From positions 62,001-126,000 of the forward strand of contig NZ_MIET01000032.1 of assembly GCF_003590335.1 (NCBI RefSeq): DNA of 64,000 nt, in the 5' to 3' direction. Below the pieces are notes generated by a model that saw nothing but the letters and a program-made list of their open reading frames with translations, made no database searches and was not told where the DNA came from. The stretch is from Pseudoalteromonas sp. MSK9-3. GTDB lineage: Bacteria > Pseudomonadota > Gammaproteobacteria > Enterobacterales > Alteromonadaceae. This document shows positions 19,167 to 27,966 of this stretch, in pieces (the stretch's first letter is position 1; each line of letters begins with the position of its first letter). Both the position numbers and the translations under genes were made by a program.

Positions 19167-19994
19167 ATGTCTGATTTAAAAAGCATTATTGAACAAGCTT
19201 GGGAGCAGAGAGACGGGATCTCACCTAACCAAGTAACGGATGAAGTATATAACGCTATCACCCAGTCTCTTGCCTTATTAGATTCGGGTGCTGCACGTGT
19301 AGCAGAAAAAATAAGTGGAGAGTGGGTTGTTCATCAATGGCTAAAAAAAGCCGTTTTACTGTCATTCAGAATTCGTGACAATCAGCCGATGAGTGATGGC
19401 GTCAATCAATTCTACGATAAAGTTCCGTTAAAGTTCAGCGATTATACGCCTGAGCAGTTTCAACAAGGGGGCATGCGTGTTGTACCAAACGCCGTTGCAC
19501 GCCAAGGCAGCTTTGTTGGTAAAAATGTGGTCCTTATGCCGTCATATGTCAATATTGGTGCCTATGTTGATGAAGGCACGATGGTCGATACCTGGGCAAC
19601 GGTTGGTTCATGTGCGCAAATAGGTAAGAATGTTCACCTATCAGGCGGTGTTGGCATCGGTGGGGTTTTAGAGCCTTTACAAGCGAATCCGACAATCATC
19701 GAAGATAACTGTTTCATTGGTGCACGTTCTGAAATTGTTGAAGGTGTAATTGTTGAAGAAGGCGCAGTCATTTCAATGGGTGTCTATATTTCTCAAAGCA
19801 CCCGTATTTACGACCGTGAAACAGGCGAAGTCCATTACGGGCGAGTACCAGCCGGTGCCGTCGTTGTACCAGGCTCTTTGCCAAGTAAAGATGGCTCTCA
19901 TAGCCTTTACGCTGCCATTATTGTGAAAAAAGTAGATCAGCAAACACGTGAAAAGGTTGGGATCAATGCCTTGTTACGTTCTATAGACGATTGA
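19167..19994 (+). CDS. dapD: 2,3,4,5-tetrahydropyridine-2,6-dicarboxylate N-succinyltransferase
   Basis: Succinylates tetrahydrodipicolinate in the lysine/meso-diaminopimelate pathway, so it feeds peptidoglycan synthesis. The hexapeptide-repeat body includes [29 protein letters not shown] and [21 protein letters not shown]. The frame is open from 19140, but the ATG at 19167 has AAAGAGGAAAC upstream and yields 275 residues, the family length. A two-way terminator follows. Confidence 0.97.
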   Translation: MSDLKSIIEQAWEQRDGISPNQVTDEVYNAITQSLALLDSGAARVAEKISGEWVVHQWLKKAVLLSFRIRDNQPMSDGVNQFYDKVPLKFSDYTPEQFQQGGMRVVPNAVARQGSFVGKNVVLMPSYVNIGAYVDEGTMVDTWATVGSCAQIGKNVHLSGGVGIGGVLEPLQANPTIIEDNCFIGARSEIVEGVIVEEGAVISMGVYISQSTRIYDRETGEVHYGRVPAGAVVVPGSLPSKDGSHSLYAAIIVKKVDQQTREKVGINALLRSIDD

Positions 19995-20020
19995 TAATTT
20001 AGATTTTAAATACGTTTATA

Positions 20021-20074
20021 AAAAAGCACCTTATGAATTATTCAGTTACTGAAGTCCTTCATAAGGCGCTTTTT
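20021..20074. terminator. Bidirectional terminator between dapD and phhB
   Basis: A 17-base inverted repeat (20021-20037 with 20058-20074, one mismatch on the plus strand, a G-T pair on the minus strand) begins with AAAAA and ends with TTTTT. It therefore reads as a Rho-independent terminator both for dapD on the plus strand and for phhAB on the minus strand. Confidence 0.85.
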
Positions 20075-20105
20075 AAACTTACCTAATCGGTAAGCTGCTC
20101 AATAA

Positions 20106-20450
20106 TTATAATGCAGCAAACACGTTGTCTGTTTTTGCGGCACAAACAAAATCATTTTTGTGCAGGCCTTTGATAGAGTGACTCCACCAAGTAACCGTTA
20201 CTTTGCCCCATTCAGTCAACAAACCTGGGTGATGGCCTTCATCTTCCGCCATTGCGCCCACTTTATTGGTAAACTCTAATGCTAGCTTGAAGTTTTTAAA
20301 TTTAAAAACGCGCTCTAATTGCATGATCCCATCGCGTACCTCAGGTACCCAGTCCGGAATTTGCTTTATCAATACTGCTAACTCTTCATCTGACACTTTA
20401 GGCGCATCAGCACGACACGCTTCACATTTTTGTGCACTTAAATCAGACAT
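20106..20450 (-). CDS. phhB: Pterin-4a-carbinolamine dehydratase
   Basis: Recycles the oxidised pterin cofactor of phenylalanine hydroxylase. The 114-residue protein has the family core [50 protein letters not shown], with the EDEGHHP histidine motif. An N-terminal CEACRADAP segment is common in this family. It lies 9 bases after phhA and is clearly co-transcribed with it, which supports both assignments. Confidence 0.94.
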   Translation of the reverse strand: MSDLSAQKCEACRADAPKVSDEELAVLIKQIPDWVPEVRDGIMQLERVFKFKNFKLALEFTNKVGAMAEDEGHHPGLLTEWGKVTVTWWSHSIKGLHKNDFVCAAKTDNVFAAL

Positions 20451-20459
20451 TTAAAATCC

Positions 20460-21269
20460 TTAACTTGCTAGTTTTTGTTTCGGTGGAAATTTTGGCTCAA
20501 ATAAGCCTAATTCTTTTGCTTGGGCAACCAACGCCATAATATCCATTTGTGAGATATCAAATAAATCATTGATAGAGTTTATGGTGTAGTAGATTGGTTG
20601 CATAATATCAATTCGGTAAGGTGTGCGTAATACATCAATCACATTTAACGGCTGTATCTCAGGTTTATCTGAATACACATATTGTGTTTCACCCGGGCTT
20701 GATAACACCCCACCACCATAAATGCGCAGGCCGTCTTCAGTTTGCATCAAACCAAATTCAACCGTAAACCAATATAGACGCGCTAGGTAACCACGATCTT
20801 TCTTTTCGGCTGCATAGCCTAATTGACCATATTTATGGGTAAACTCTGCAAAAGCAGGGTTTGTTAACATGGCGCAATGACCAAATATCTCATGAAAAAC
20901 ATCAGGCTCTTGTAGATAGTCAAATTCTTCACGCGAACGAATAAACGTTGCCACAGGGAACTGCTTGTTTGCTAGCAGTCGAAAGAACTCATCAAAATCA
21001 ATCAACGCGGGTACAGGGGCTACTTGCCAACCTGTTTCACGAGCGAGTACTTCGTTTAGCTCAGCAAGCTGTGGGATACGGTCATGCGGTAGGTTTATTT
21101 TTTTTAGCCCTTCCATGTACTCGTCACATGCTTTGCCTTCAATGCATTGCAGCTGGCGCGCCACTAGCTCAGACCAAATTTTATTTTCTTCATCGCTCCA
21201 CGCAATAACCCCGTTTTCATCGGGTTGCTTAGAGGTGTACTTGCTCGATTTAGCCATAGAAACCTTCAT
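20460..21269 (-). CDS. phhA: Phenylalanine 4-monooxygenase
   Basis: Pterin- and iron-dependent hydroxylase converting phenylalanine to tyrosine. The 269-residue protein is the short bacterial catalytic form without a regulatory domain. The iron ligands are His126 and His131 in DVFHEIFGHCAML and Glu171 in YWFTVEFGL. Two starts are possible: ATG 21269 (AGGTAA upstream) or ATG 21257 (AAGG upstream). Upstream is a hairpin and a 209-base spacer, so it probably has its own promoter. PhhB follows. Confidence 0.95.
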   Translation of the reverse strand: MKVSMAKSSKYTSKQPDENGVIAWSDEENKIWSELVARQLQCIEGKACDEYMEGLKKINLPHDRIPQLAELNEVLARETGWQVAPVPALIDFDEFFRLLANKQFPVATFIRSREEFDYLQEPDVFHEIFGHCAMLTNPAFAEFTHKYGQLGYAAEKKDRGYLARLYWFTVEFGLMQTEDGLRIYGGGVLSSPGETQYVYSDKPEIQPLNVIDVLRTPYRIDIMQPIYYTINSINDLFDISQMDIMALVAQAKELGLFEPKFPPKQKLAS

Positions 21270-21349
21270 TGTTACCTGCCACGAATGAACTTCAATCGTG
21301 TTTCAACTTGTGACAACGATACTATGTAAAAGTAAGCGAAAGTTTAATA

Positions 21350-21372
21350 GCAAAGCCTAATTACGGCTTTGC
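21350..21372. repeat. Inverted repeat in the phhA upstream spacer
   Basis: Arms GCAAAGCC (21350-21357) and GGCTTTGC (21365-21372) form a perfect 8-bp stem with a 7-base loop between the mgl stop and the phhA start. No T-tract follows on the minus strand, so it may be a weak terminator for mgl, an operator or part of the phhA leader. Confidence 0.4.
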
Positions 21373-21478
21373 CATAAAACCAAAAAACGTAAAGATTAAA
21401 ATACACCGAAGTAAACAAAAGATTACACCACTTAAATCAAAGGTATTCACCCCGCCGAAATGCACACTTAAGTTTACA

Positions 21479-22657
21479 CTAAAAGGCTTTAAATGCAGAT
21501 TCTAAATCAGCAATAATATCCTCCGCCGCCTCCAATCCTACCGAGATGCGGATCAGGCTATCGGAGATCCCAGCGGCTTGACGCTCTTCAGGCGTATACG
21601 GTGAGTGTGTCATCGATGCTGGATGCTGAATTAGCGTTTCAGGATCACCTAAACTCACGGCTAATGTGCATAGTTCGGTGGCATTAATAAACGCCTCACC
21701 TTGCGCTAATGTCCCTGCAATTTCAAAGGCTATGACACCTCCAGCCCCTTTCATTTGCTCACCCAAGTATTTATATCCAGGATGAGATGGTAATCCTGGA
21801 TAAAATACCTGAGAGACCTTTGGGTGTTTTTCTAAAAACTCCGCTACTTTTTGCGCACTTTCACAATGCCTCGCCATACGCACAGCCAGCGTTTTTAATC
21901 CGCGATTAATAAGCCATGCATCATGTGGGCTAATGGTTGCACCAATGTCTTTTAATACCGTAAGCTTTATCAATTCAATATGTTCTGCACAACCACATAC
22001 TAAACCCGCAACAACATCGCCATGTCCATTTAGATACTTGGTCGCACTGTGCACAACAATATCGATGCCAAACTGTTTTGGCTTTTGTAATAGCGGTGTC
22101 AAAAATGTATTGTCGATCACACTGAGCAATTTATGCTGCTTAGCAAAGCGCCCAATCATTGATAAATCAAGTACCGTCATGTTTGGGTTAATTGGCGTTT
22201 CAGCAAAAACCATTTTGGTCTTTGGCGTAACAGCAGCTTGGAGCTGAGCTTCATCGGTCATATCAACAAACGTGACGTCGATGCCAAACTTAGGCAGCAT
22301 ATGAGAAAATAACGCAAAGCTACAACCGTACAATGCACTGGATGCAATGAGATGATCGCCCTGTTCTAAGAAGCTTAACACAGAAGCAGATACAGCCCCC
22401 ATCCCTGTTGCTGTTGCAGCTGCATCGTCCATTCCTTCAAGGGCCGCCACTTTTTGTTCCAGTTCGCGCGTTGTCGGGTTGCCTAATCGAGTATAGATAT
22501 AACCAGGCTCTTCGCCGGCAAAACGCGCAGCTCCCTGCGCCGCGTCTTTAAACTTAAATGTGGAGGTTTGATACAGAGGTGCCGTTAATGCACCATGTGG
22601 GTCATCAAAATGGGCTGGGCCGTGGATACATTGCGTGTTGTCATCATACTTCTTCAT
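21479..22657 (-). CDS. mgl: Methionine gamma-lyase (Cys/Met metabolism PLP enzyme)
   Basis: Splits methionine into methanethiol, 2-oxobutyrate and ammonia. The 392 residues align with the cystathionine lyase family: YTRLGNPTTRELE, PLP lysine Lys207 in HSATKYLNGHGDV, and Tyr110. The residue after YG is Cys112 (SALYGCSFALF), the cysteine that distinguishes methionine gamma-lyase from cystathionine beta- or gamma-lyase; these positions are shifted by a constant four from the well-studied Pseudomonas enzyme. It appears monocistronic. A related lyase specificity cannot be excluded by sequence alone. Confidence 0.85.
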   Translation of the reverse strand: MKKYDDNTQCIHGPAHFDDPHGALTAPLYQTSTFKFKDAAQGAARFAGEEPGYIYTRLGNPTTRELEQKVAALEGMDDAAATATGMGAVSASVLSFLEQGDHLIASSALYGCSFALFSHMLPKFGIDVTFVDMTDEAQLQAAVTPKTKMVFAETPINPNMTVLDLSMIGRFAKQHKLLSVIDNTFLTPLLQKPKQFGIDIVVHSATKYLNGHGDVVAGLVCGCAEHIELIKLTVLKDIGATISPHDAWLINRGLKTLAVRMARHCESAQKVAEFLEKHPKVSQVFYPGLPSHPGYKYLGEQMKGAGGVIAFEIAGTLAQGEAFINATELCTLAVSLGDPETLIQHPASMTHSPYTPEERQAAGISDSLIRISVGLEAAEDIIADLESAFKAF

Positions 22658-22803
22658 AAAATAGCCTGTTAAATTGTTATTCTTAAATTTATTTACCTAA
22701 TAAATAAATCAACGAATAATAATTCACAAGCACCCCAGATGGTAAGATGGCTAGCTTAATAGGATTAACTTTAACAGCTTGTATACAATTGTTGTCACTC
22801 GCT

Positions 22804-23832
22804 TTATTTGCTGCGACTCAATAACGCTTTAAATATCTGCTCAATCGACCCCTGCAATAAATTAGGCTTATTTGCTAATTTAGGTAATGGACGACATAAT
22901 TCCATCGCTTTATAACCTAACCGAGCAGTAAATACACCGGCGCTCAGCCCTTGAGCAGCCCTAGCCGAAAGTTTACTAAGTAACTCGGCTCCCATGCTCG
23001 TTGCCGCTAAATCAGACACCAACTCCGCAGCTCCAGCAAATACCATTTGCTTTAATAGTAATTTATATAACGTAATACGACTGCGATATCCTAAGCGAAT
23101 ACCATAGTGCTGACTCAGCTTCTCAACAAGGTGCACGCCGCGCCATAGTACAGCTAACATATCCAACAGCGCCATAGGGCTTAAAGCCACCAGCATGGCA
23201 CTGGTTGTTGCATGCGCATTAATGATCGCTTTAGCTTGCTGGTCTTGCGTATTCAATAGGGTATTTTGATAAAGCTCTAGTACTTCCCTATCGGTATGAT
23301 GTGCTTTAATGGTCGCTTTAAACTCTTGCACACCATCAGGGTTATGCTGCTCAAGTAAAGGCGCTAACCATTGCTGAGCTTCGCCTATTTGTGTGCTACT
23401 CAATAAACGCTGTGCGTCACTTTGCATATGCTCACGTGTTGATAACGACTTAAGTGCACGGTATTCACTGAACAAAAAGCGTATCAGTGCCACCAAACCC
23501 AGTGACAATACCAAAATATATAAGCCACCTAACAGCCACGATTGCGTAATGGCTTCTATCACACCGTAAATAGCTTCGGCGGCAACTAAAACAACCAAGC
23601 TGAACAGCAGTAATTTTTTCACCGTTAGCAATGTACGGTTTGGCTTAAAAGTATGCTCAAGTTCTTGTTCTAATGCATCACTATTATTGAATACACCTTG
23701 ATCGCCATCAGAACTTGAATTTTCCTGTGTCTGCTCGATGCGCTTTCCAGCCTCCATAGACTGGGGCACTGCTTGATGAAGTTCATCAGTGCTAATGCGC
23801 CTGCCTGCGCGCAAATTCTGTGGGTCGCTCAT
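22804..23832 (-). CDS. ycjF: YcjF family membrane protein
   Basis: Inner-membrane protein of unknown biochemical role (TIGR01620/DUF697 type). The 342 residues start with a polar region (1-75), then two membrane segments near residues 80-125, and a C-terminal domain including LVALSPMALLDMLAVLWRGVHLVEKLSQHYG, typical of the family. Its ATG overlaps the ycjX stop by 4 bases. In E. coli ycjX and ycjF are part of the phage-shock-associated group; here they sit directly downstream of pspC on the same strand, supporting a stress role. Confidence 0.85.
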   Translation of the reverse strand: MSDPQNLRAGRRISTDELHQAVPQSMEAGKRIEQTQENSSSDGDQGVFNNSDALEQELEHTFKPNRTLLTVKKLLLFSLVVLVAAEAIYGVIEAITQSWLLGGLYILVLSLGLVALIRFLFSEYRALKSLSTREHMQSDAQRLLSSTQIGEAQQWLAPLLEQHNPDGVQEFKATIKAHHTDREVLELYQNTLLNTQDQQAKAIINAHATTSAMLVALSPMALLDMLAVLWRGVHLVEKLSQHYGIRLGYRSRITLYKLLLKQMVFAGAAELVSDLAATSMGAELLSKLSARAAQGLSAGVFTARLGYKAMELCRPLPKLANKPNLLQGSIEQIFKALLSRSK

Positions 23833-25235
23833 CGTAGCTTATCTCCTAATAAAAATTGCAGGACGTGATCTAATCGAACATGGCTCAAACAACCCTCTTG
23901 CGCAGGTAATGGTGCAAAAGATAAAAAGTCGAAGCCCTGTGCTGGCCACTGAGCGCGACTTAATCGATGTGATGGTGGCTCTGGGGGTAAAAATGTAATC
24001 GTGTGCTGTTCGTTATTGGGTTTACCTTGAATGCAATTGAGTGATTTCCCAGCTTCAACAACTTGCTTTTGTTGCGTACTTTGTACCGCTGAAATCGCCA
24101 TAGTGTCTATCTCAACCCCTGCAAAGCGTAAATCATTACTTTGCTCATGTAACATGCTATGGAGCAGCTTTGCCAATAACGGTTGCTGCTCATAGCTTAC
24201 GTGGTCACACTTATTTGCAGCAAATAAAACCTTATCTATCTTCGGATAAAACAGCCGCTTGAGTAACCCTGAGCGGCCATAATCAAATACTTGCACAATA
24301 TTGCGCAGTGCATCTTCTTGCTCTTTTAATGTGTCGGGCCCATCTGATAAAGCACTTAATACATCAACCAACACTATCTGCCTATCAAACTGACAAAAAT
24401 GTTGCTTATAAAATGGCGTTACCACTTGCTGTTTATAGGCATTAAAACGGCTCTGTAAATGACTATATTGACTATCATTCGAATGTTCGCCAGCACTAAA
24501 AAAAGGGAAAAACAAGAGCACTGGAGCCCCTGCTAAATCTCCAGGAATAAGCATTCTTCCGGGCTGTAACTGAGCTATGTTTGTCTGTGCTTTTAAAGTT
24601 ACGAGTAATTGCTGATAGTGCTGAGATAGCTGCTTTAAAATAGACTCGTCAACCGGTGCATCACCATCAAAGCTTGCTAACATGTCTAAAAACTCTTTCG
24701 CATAATCCCGATACTGCGGTTGCTTTAATACATTAAGAACAGCTTGACTCCATGCCTGATAGTCTTGATTTAACATGGGTAAATCAACTAACCATTCACC
24801 AGGATAATCAATCAGTTCTAAATAGACGGTACTCACCGGTGATAAATGCTGTTTTAGTACATGCCGTGATTCAAATTTAAGTGCAAGGGTTAACGTATTT
24901 ATACGCTGTGTTGATGACGGCCATGTTGGTGTTTCATTTAACAAGCAACCCACTGCACTGGCATAATCAAAAGTAGGAATGTCCAAAGCACGTTGTGGTA
25001 TTTGCTTTACTGCTATTAAGCGCTGCTCTCTTATTACGTCAAAAAATGGCAGATTTGTTTTATTAGTTTGAGATGTTAAATGCTTGATAAGTGCAGTGAT
25101 AAAAGCCGTCTTTCCGCTACCACTAAACCCAGTGACGGCAAGCTTTATATGTTGGTCAAGACTTCTATGTAAGGTCTTTTGTGCTGTATTTTTAAATTTA
25201 TCGAACGTGTCTTTGCTAAAACGTTTAGTATTCAT
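23829..25235 (-). CDS. ycjX: YcjX family P-loop GTPase-like protein
   Basis: Nucleotide-binding protein of the YcjX/DUF463 family, associated with the phage shock and heat shock responses. The Walker A motif GFSGSGKT is at residues 36-43, with the acidic segments LELIDYPGEWLVD and a NKCDHV base-specificity motif (residues FAANKCDHV) in the second half, as in GTPases. The ATG at 25235 was chosen over 25262 because GGGAGGTG lies about 11 bases upstream; this gives 468 residues, as in E. coli. It overlaps ycjF by a few bases and follows pspC. Confidence 0.88.
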   Translation of the reverse strand: MNTKRFSKDTFDKFKNTAQKTLHRSLDQHIKLAVTGFSGSGKTAFITALIKHLTSQTNKTNLPFFDVIREQRLIAVKQIPQRALDIPTFDYASAVGCLLNETPTWPSSTQRINTLTLALKFESRHVLKQHLSPVSTVYLELIDYPGEWLVDLPMLNQDYQAWSQAVLNVLKQPQYRDYAKEFLDMLASFDGDAPVDESILKQLSQHYQQLLVTLKAQTNIAQLQPGRMLIPGDLAGAPVLLFFPFFSAGEHSNDSQYSHLQSRFNAYKQQVVTPFYKQHFCQFDRQIVLVDVLSALSDGPDTLKEQEDALRNIVQVFDYGRSGLLKRLFYPKIDKVLFAANKCDHVSYEQQPLLAKLLHSMLHEQSNDLRFAGVEIDTMAISAVQSTQQKQVVEAGKSLNCIQGKPNNEQHTITFLPPEPPSHRLSRAQWPAQGFDFLSFAPLPAQEGCLSHVRLDHVLQFLLGDKLR

Positions 25236-25318
25236 ATAAGGGGCACACCTCCCGAGCAACATATTTACATGGATATTTATAGCGGTGGCGCAGAATACGC
25301 CACATAACGTTCAAAAAA

Positions 25319-25720
25319 TTATAATTTATTAATTTCCCTACTGATTGTAAATTCGCTTGATGTTACGTACGTTTCCATACTTTGTACTCTGCCATCTAAA
25401 CGATTTAAACGCTCTTTTAAATCAAACAAAGCTTGTCTGGGCGGCTCACCTTTTTGCCAAACTTTAAACTTTACTGAAATAGGATCTGCATCGTGATTGA
25501 CTGACTGCTTGGTTTCATAATCGCTTTTCTTGTCTAAAATAAACCAACATGCGATATAAACAACAACGAATAAGGGCCCACCAGATAGCAACACTGCCGT
25601 AATGAACAGGATCCTGACCAACCACAATTCCATATTGAAGTAATCACTCAACCCAGCACATACACCTGCAAGCTTCCCTCTTTTTGGATCCCTGTAAAGT
25701 TCTCTTTTTATATTACTCAT
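25319..25720 (-). CDS. pspC: Phage shock protein C
   Basis: Inner-membrane sensor that with PspB relieves PspA inhibition of PspF under membrane stress. The 133-residue protein begins with the PspC domain (ELYRDPKRGKLAGVCAGLSDYFN), has a membrane segment near residues 35-65 (LVRILFITAVLLSGGPLFVVV...) and a C-terminal putative coiled coil (FDLKERLNRLDGRVQSME). Its ATG overlaps the pspB stop by 4 bases, so the two are translationally coupled. Confidence 0.93.
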   Translation of the reverse strand: MSNIKRELYRDPKRGKLAGVCAGLSDYFNMELWLVRILFITAVLLSGGPLFVVVYIACWFILDKKSDYETKQSVNHDADPISVKFKVWQKGEPPRQALFDLKERLNRLDGRVQSMETYVTSSEFTISREINKL

Positions 25721-25947
25721 ACTTTACGTCTCCACTCTGGTGCCTCTTGATCAAGTATTGCCTCTAGTGTGTCAACACGGTCAGCCATACTTTCAGCCTT
25801 ACTTGCCAATTCCATAAGCTGACGATGTTCATGCTCGCTTAGGCCCTGGCTTACCTGCTTCTTACTGCGATAGTGAAGTACAAGCCATAATGGCGCCACT
25901 ACCAACATAAAAATAATGATCGGTGCTACTAATACTTCAAGATCCAT
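25717..25947 (-). CDS. pspB: Phage shock protein B
   Basis: Small inner-membrane protein that acts with PspC as the stress sensor. It has one membrane segment (about residues 4-24, VLVAPIIIFMLVVAPLWLVL) and a cytoplasmic part with the conserved RVDTLEAILDQEAPEWR tail. The frame is open to 26013, but the ATG at 25947 has AGGAG about 8-12 bases upstream and gives 76 residues, close to the E. coli 74. Downstream pspC overlaps by 4 bases. Confidence 0.93.
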   Translation of the reverse strand: MDLEVLVAPIIIFMLVVAPLWLVLHYRSKKQVSQGLSEHEHRQLMELASKAESMADRVDTLEAILDQEAPEWRRKV

Positions 25948-26022
25948 AACCCTATACTCCTGCGACTTGATTGTTCTGTTACCTAACACCCACTGCTTGG
26001 TCAGCGGGTGCAATTATTATAT

Positions 26023-26682
26023 TTATTTGCCCGAAAGCTTTTTCTTAAGCTCTGCAAGCTCATCATCTACTTTTTCGTTCTTTTGTAAATCCGCAATTTC
26101 ATCTGCTAAGGTCTTTTTCCCTAAGTCATATGACTCAACTTGCGACTCTAGTCCGTCAATCTTAGATTCATAACGCTCAAAACGATTTAAAGCATCTTCT
26201 ACTTTTGAACTGTCTAATGCCTTTTTCACCTCTAAACGAGACTCAGCAGAACGCTGACGCAGCACAATGGCTTTTTGACGCGCTTTGGCATCAGCCAGCT
26301 TCTCTTGTAGTGTCGCAACTTCTTGTTGCAATTTCTCGATATGCGACTCTACATGCGTCAATTCACTTTGCACACTGGCAGCTGCATCCGCTGACTTTTG
26401 CTTTTCAAGTAACGCTGAACGTGCTAAATCTTCGCGCTCTTTGGTTAAAGCTAGCTCGGCTTTACTTTGCCACTGCGCAACTTCTTCATTTAATTGCTCA
26501 ACACGACGTGTTAATTCTTTTTTCTCTGCTAACGTTTTTGCTGAAGTTGAACGTACTTCAACAAGCGTATCTTCCATTTCTTGGATGATAAGACGAACCA
26601 TTTTTTCTGGGTCTTCAGCTTTATCTAAAATAGCATTGATATTAGAGTTAACGATATCTGCAAAACGTGAGAAAATTCCCAT
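26023..26682 (-). CDS. pspA: Phage shock protein A
   Basis: Peripheral membrane protein of the ESCRT-III-like PspA/IM30 family. It binds PspF in unstressed cells and stabilises damaged membranes when released. The 219 residues start MGIFSRFADIVNSNINAILDKAEDPEKMVRLIIQEMEDTL (amphipathic helix and first helix) and are almost entirely coiled coil after that. The gene leads pspABC-ycjXF; about 50 bases upstream lies a sigma-54-type promoter. It is divergent from pspF. Confidence 0.96.
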   Translation of the reverse strand: MGIFSRFADIVNSNINAILDKAEDPEKMVRLIIQEMEDTLVEVRSTSAKTLAEKKELTRRVEQLNEEVAQWQSKAELALTKEREDLARSALLEKQKSADAAASVQSELTHVESHIEKLQQEVATLQEKLADAKARQKAIVLRQRSAESRLEVKKALDSSKVEDALNRFERYESKIDGLESQVESYDLGKKTLADEIADLQKNEKVDDELAELKKKLSGK

Positions 26683-26730
26683 AATCTTTACCTCTTTGGT
26701 TTCTAAGTTTAAGTTGCTTGTATTAATAGT

Positions 26731-26747
26731 ATCAATAAACTTGCCAA
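26731..26747 (-). promoter_or_regulatory. pspA: Sigma-54-type promoter of pspA
   Basis: On the minus strand the 17 bases TTGGCAAGTTTATTGAT match the -24/-12 pattern TTGGCAN-TTGCW, with GG and the -12 dinucleotide 10 bases apart, although the -12 element reads GA rather than GC. The site is about 50 bases upstream of the pspA ATG. A sigma-54 promoter is expected for a PspF-controlled operon. Confidence 0.6.
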
Positions 26748-26831
26748 CTTTTCTAAAAGATAAAAGCCTATAAATATCAATATATTAAACCATATCAGAA
26801 ATTACTTTCGTTTGCATTAATTATCAAATAC

Positions 26832-26864
26832 ACTAAGTGTTAGCAAAAATAACTAAGAGTTAGC
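26832..26864. promoter_or_regulatory. Twin palindromes, likely PspF upstream activating sequences
   Basis: Two 13-base near-identical repeats, ACTAAGTGTTAGC (26832-26844) and ACTAAGAGTTAGC (26852-26864), start exactly 20 bases apart and each contains the palindrome CTAA-N3-TTAG. They lie about 85-130 bases from the pspA sigma-54 promoter and within 40 bases of the pspF ATG. This is where the enhancer for pspA, which also represses pspF, is expected. Identification as PspF sites is inference. Confidence 0.6.
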
Positions 26865-26868
26865 CAAT

Positions 26869-27963
26869 ATGAGCCAATTCCGCCAACAGGACAATTTACT
26901 CGGTCAATCTGACAGCTTTTTAACCGTGCTTGATAAGGTGTCGCAACTCGCGCCTTTAGAGAAACCAGTATTGATTATTGGTGAGCGTGGTACGGGTAAA
27001 GAGCTTATCGCTGCACGATTACACTTTCTTTCTGAGCGATGGGAACAAAACTACGTAAAACTCAATTGCGCCGCCCTAAATGAAAACTTGTTAGAGAGTG
27101 AGCTATTTGGTCATGAAAGTGGTGCATTTACTGGCGCCAGTAAACGCCATGAAGGTCGATTTGAACGGGCTAATGGCGGCACACTATTTCTTGATGAACT
27201 GGCCAATACCTCTGCCATGGTGCAAGAAAAGCTATTACGTGTGATTGAATATGGCGAATTTGAACGGGTCGGCGGTAAAAGTACGGTAAAAGTCGATACA
27301 CGTTTAGTCTGCGCAACCAATGAAGATTTGCCATCTTTGGCTGACAGCGGTGAGTTTAGACACGATTTATTAGACCGACTGGCATTTGATGTGATCACAT
27401 TGCCCCCATTACGAGCTCGCCAAGAAGACATCATGTTATTAGCGGAACAATTTGCAATCAACATGGCACGAGATTTAAGTTGGTCACTGTTCAGTGGTTT
27501 TACGCGAAAAGCCACTGAGGTACTATTGAGTTACGATTGGCCTGGTAATATTCGTGAACTCAAAAATACCGTAGAAAGAAGCTTATATCGTCATGGCAAC
27601 GAGCACTTACCCGTGCACGAAATCATTCTCAACCCATTTGAGAGCCCATTTAGACCGACACAACGGGTAAAAGCCCGTGCAGCAATACAGCCTGAAGTAG
27701 CCCAACCATCTAGCCATGCCCCTGTGACGGAAGCTTCTAGCAACCATGCCTCACTCTCACCAGCGCAGCCCAACATTGCGTTTCCTTGTGACTTGAAAGA
27801 GCTCTCTAATGACTTTGAAATTGAGTTACTCAAAAAAGCGCTCGAGCAGAGTCAATTTAATCAAAAGAAAACTGCACAAATGCTCGGATTGACGTATCAT
27901 CAACTTCGTGGTTATTTGAAAAAATACAACCTGTTAGAGTCAGGTCAAAAACAAGAGGCGTAA
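26869..27963 (+). CDS. pspF: Psp operon transcriptional activator PspF
   Basis: Sigma-54 activator of the psp operon, held inactive by PspA. The AAA+ domain starts almost at once, with no receiver domain: Walker A GERGTGKE at residues 38-45, the sigma-54 contact loop GAFTGA, Walker B GGTLFLDEL, and the WPGNIRELKN segment. A Pro/Ser/Ala-rich linker (about residues 265-310) leads to a Fis-type helix-turn-helix (QKKTAQMLGLTYHQLRGYL). At 364 residues it is longer than the E. coli protein because of that linker. sapA begins 3 bases after the stop. Confidence 0.96.
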   Translation: MSQFRQQDNLLGQSDSFLTVLDKVSQLAPLEKPVLIIGERGTGKELIAARLHFLSERWEQNYVKLNCAALNENLLESELFGHESGAFTGASKRHEGRFERANGGTLFLDELANTSAMVQEKLLRVIEYGEFERVGGKSTVKVDTRLVCATNEDLPSLADSGEFRHDLLDRLAFDVITLPPLRARQEDIMLLAEQFAINMARDLSWSLFSGFTRKATEVLLSYDWPGNIRELKNTVERSLYRHGNEHLPVHEIILNPFESPFRPTQRVKARAAIQPEVAQPSSHAPVTEASSNHASLSPAQPNIAFPCDLKELSNDFEIELLKKALEQSQFNQKKTAQMLGLTYHQLRGYLKKYNLLESGQKQEA

Positions 27964-27966
27964 GGC

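Noticed and set aside
21301-21480. Possible TyrR/PhhR boxes (TGTAAA half sites) upstream of phhA
   Set aside because: Half sites occur, but none has the TGTAAA-N6-TTTACA spacing, so no regulator site can be supported.
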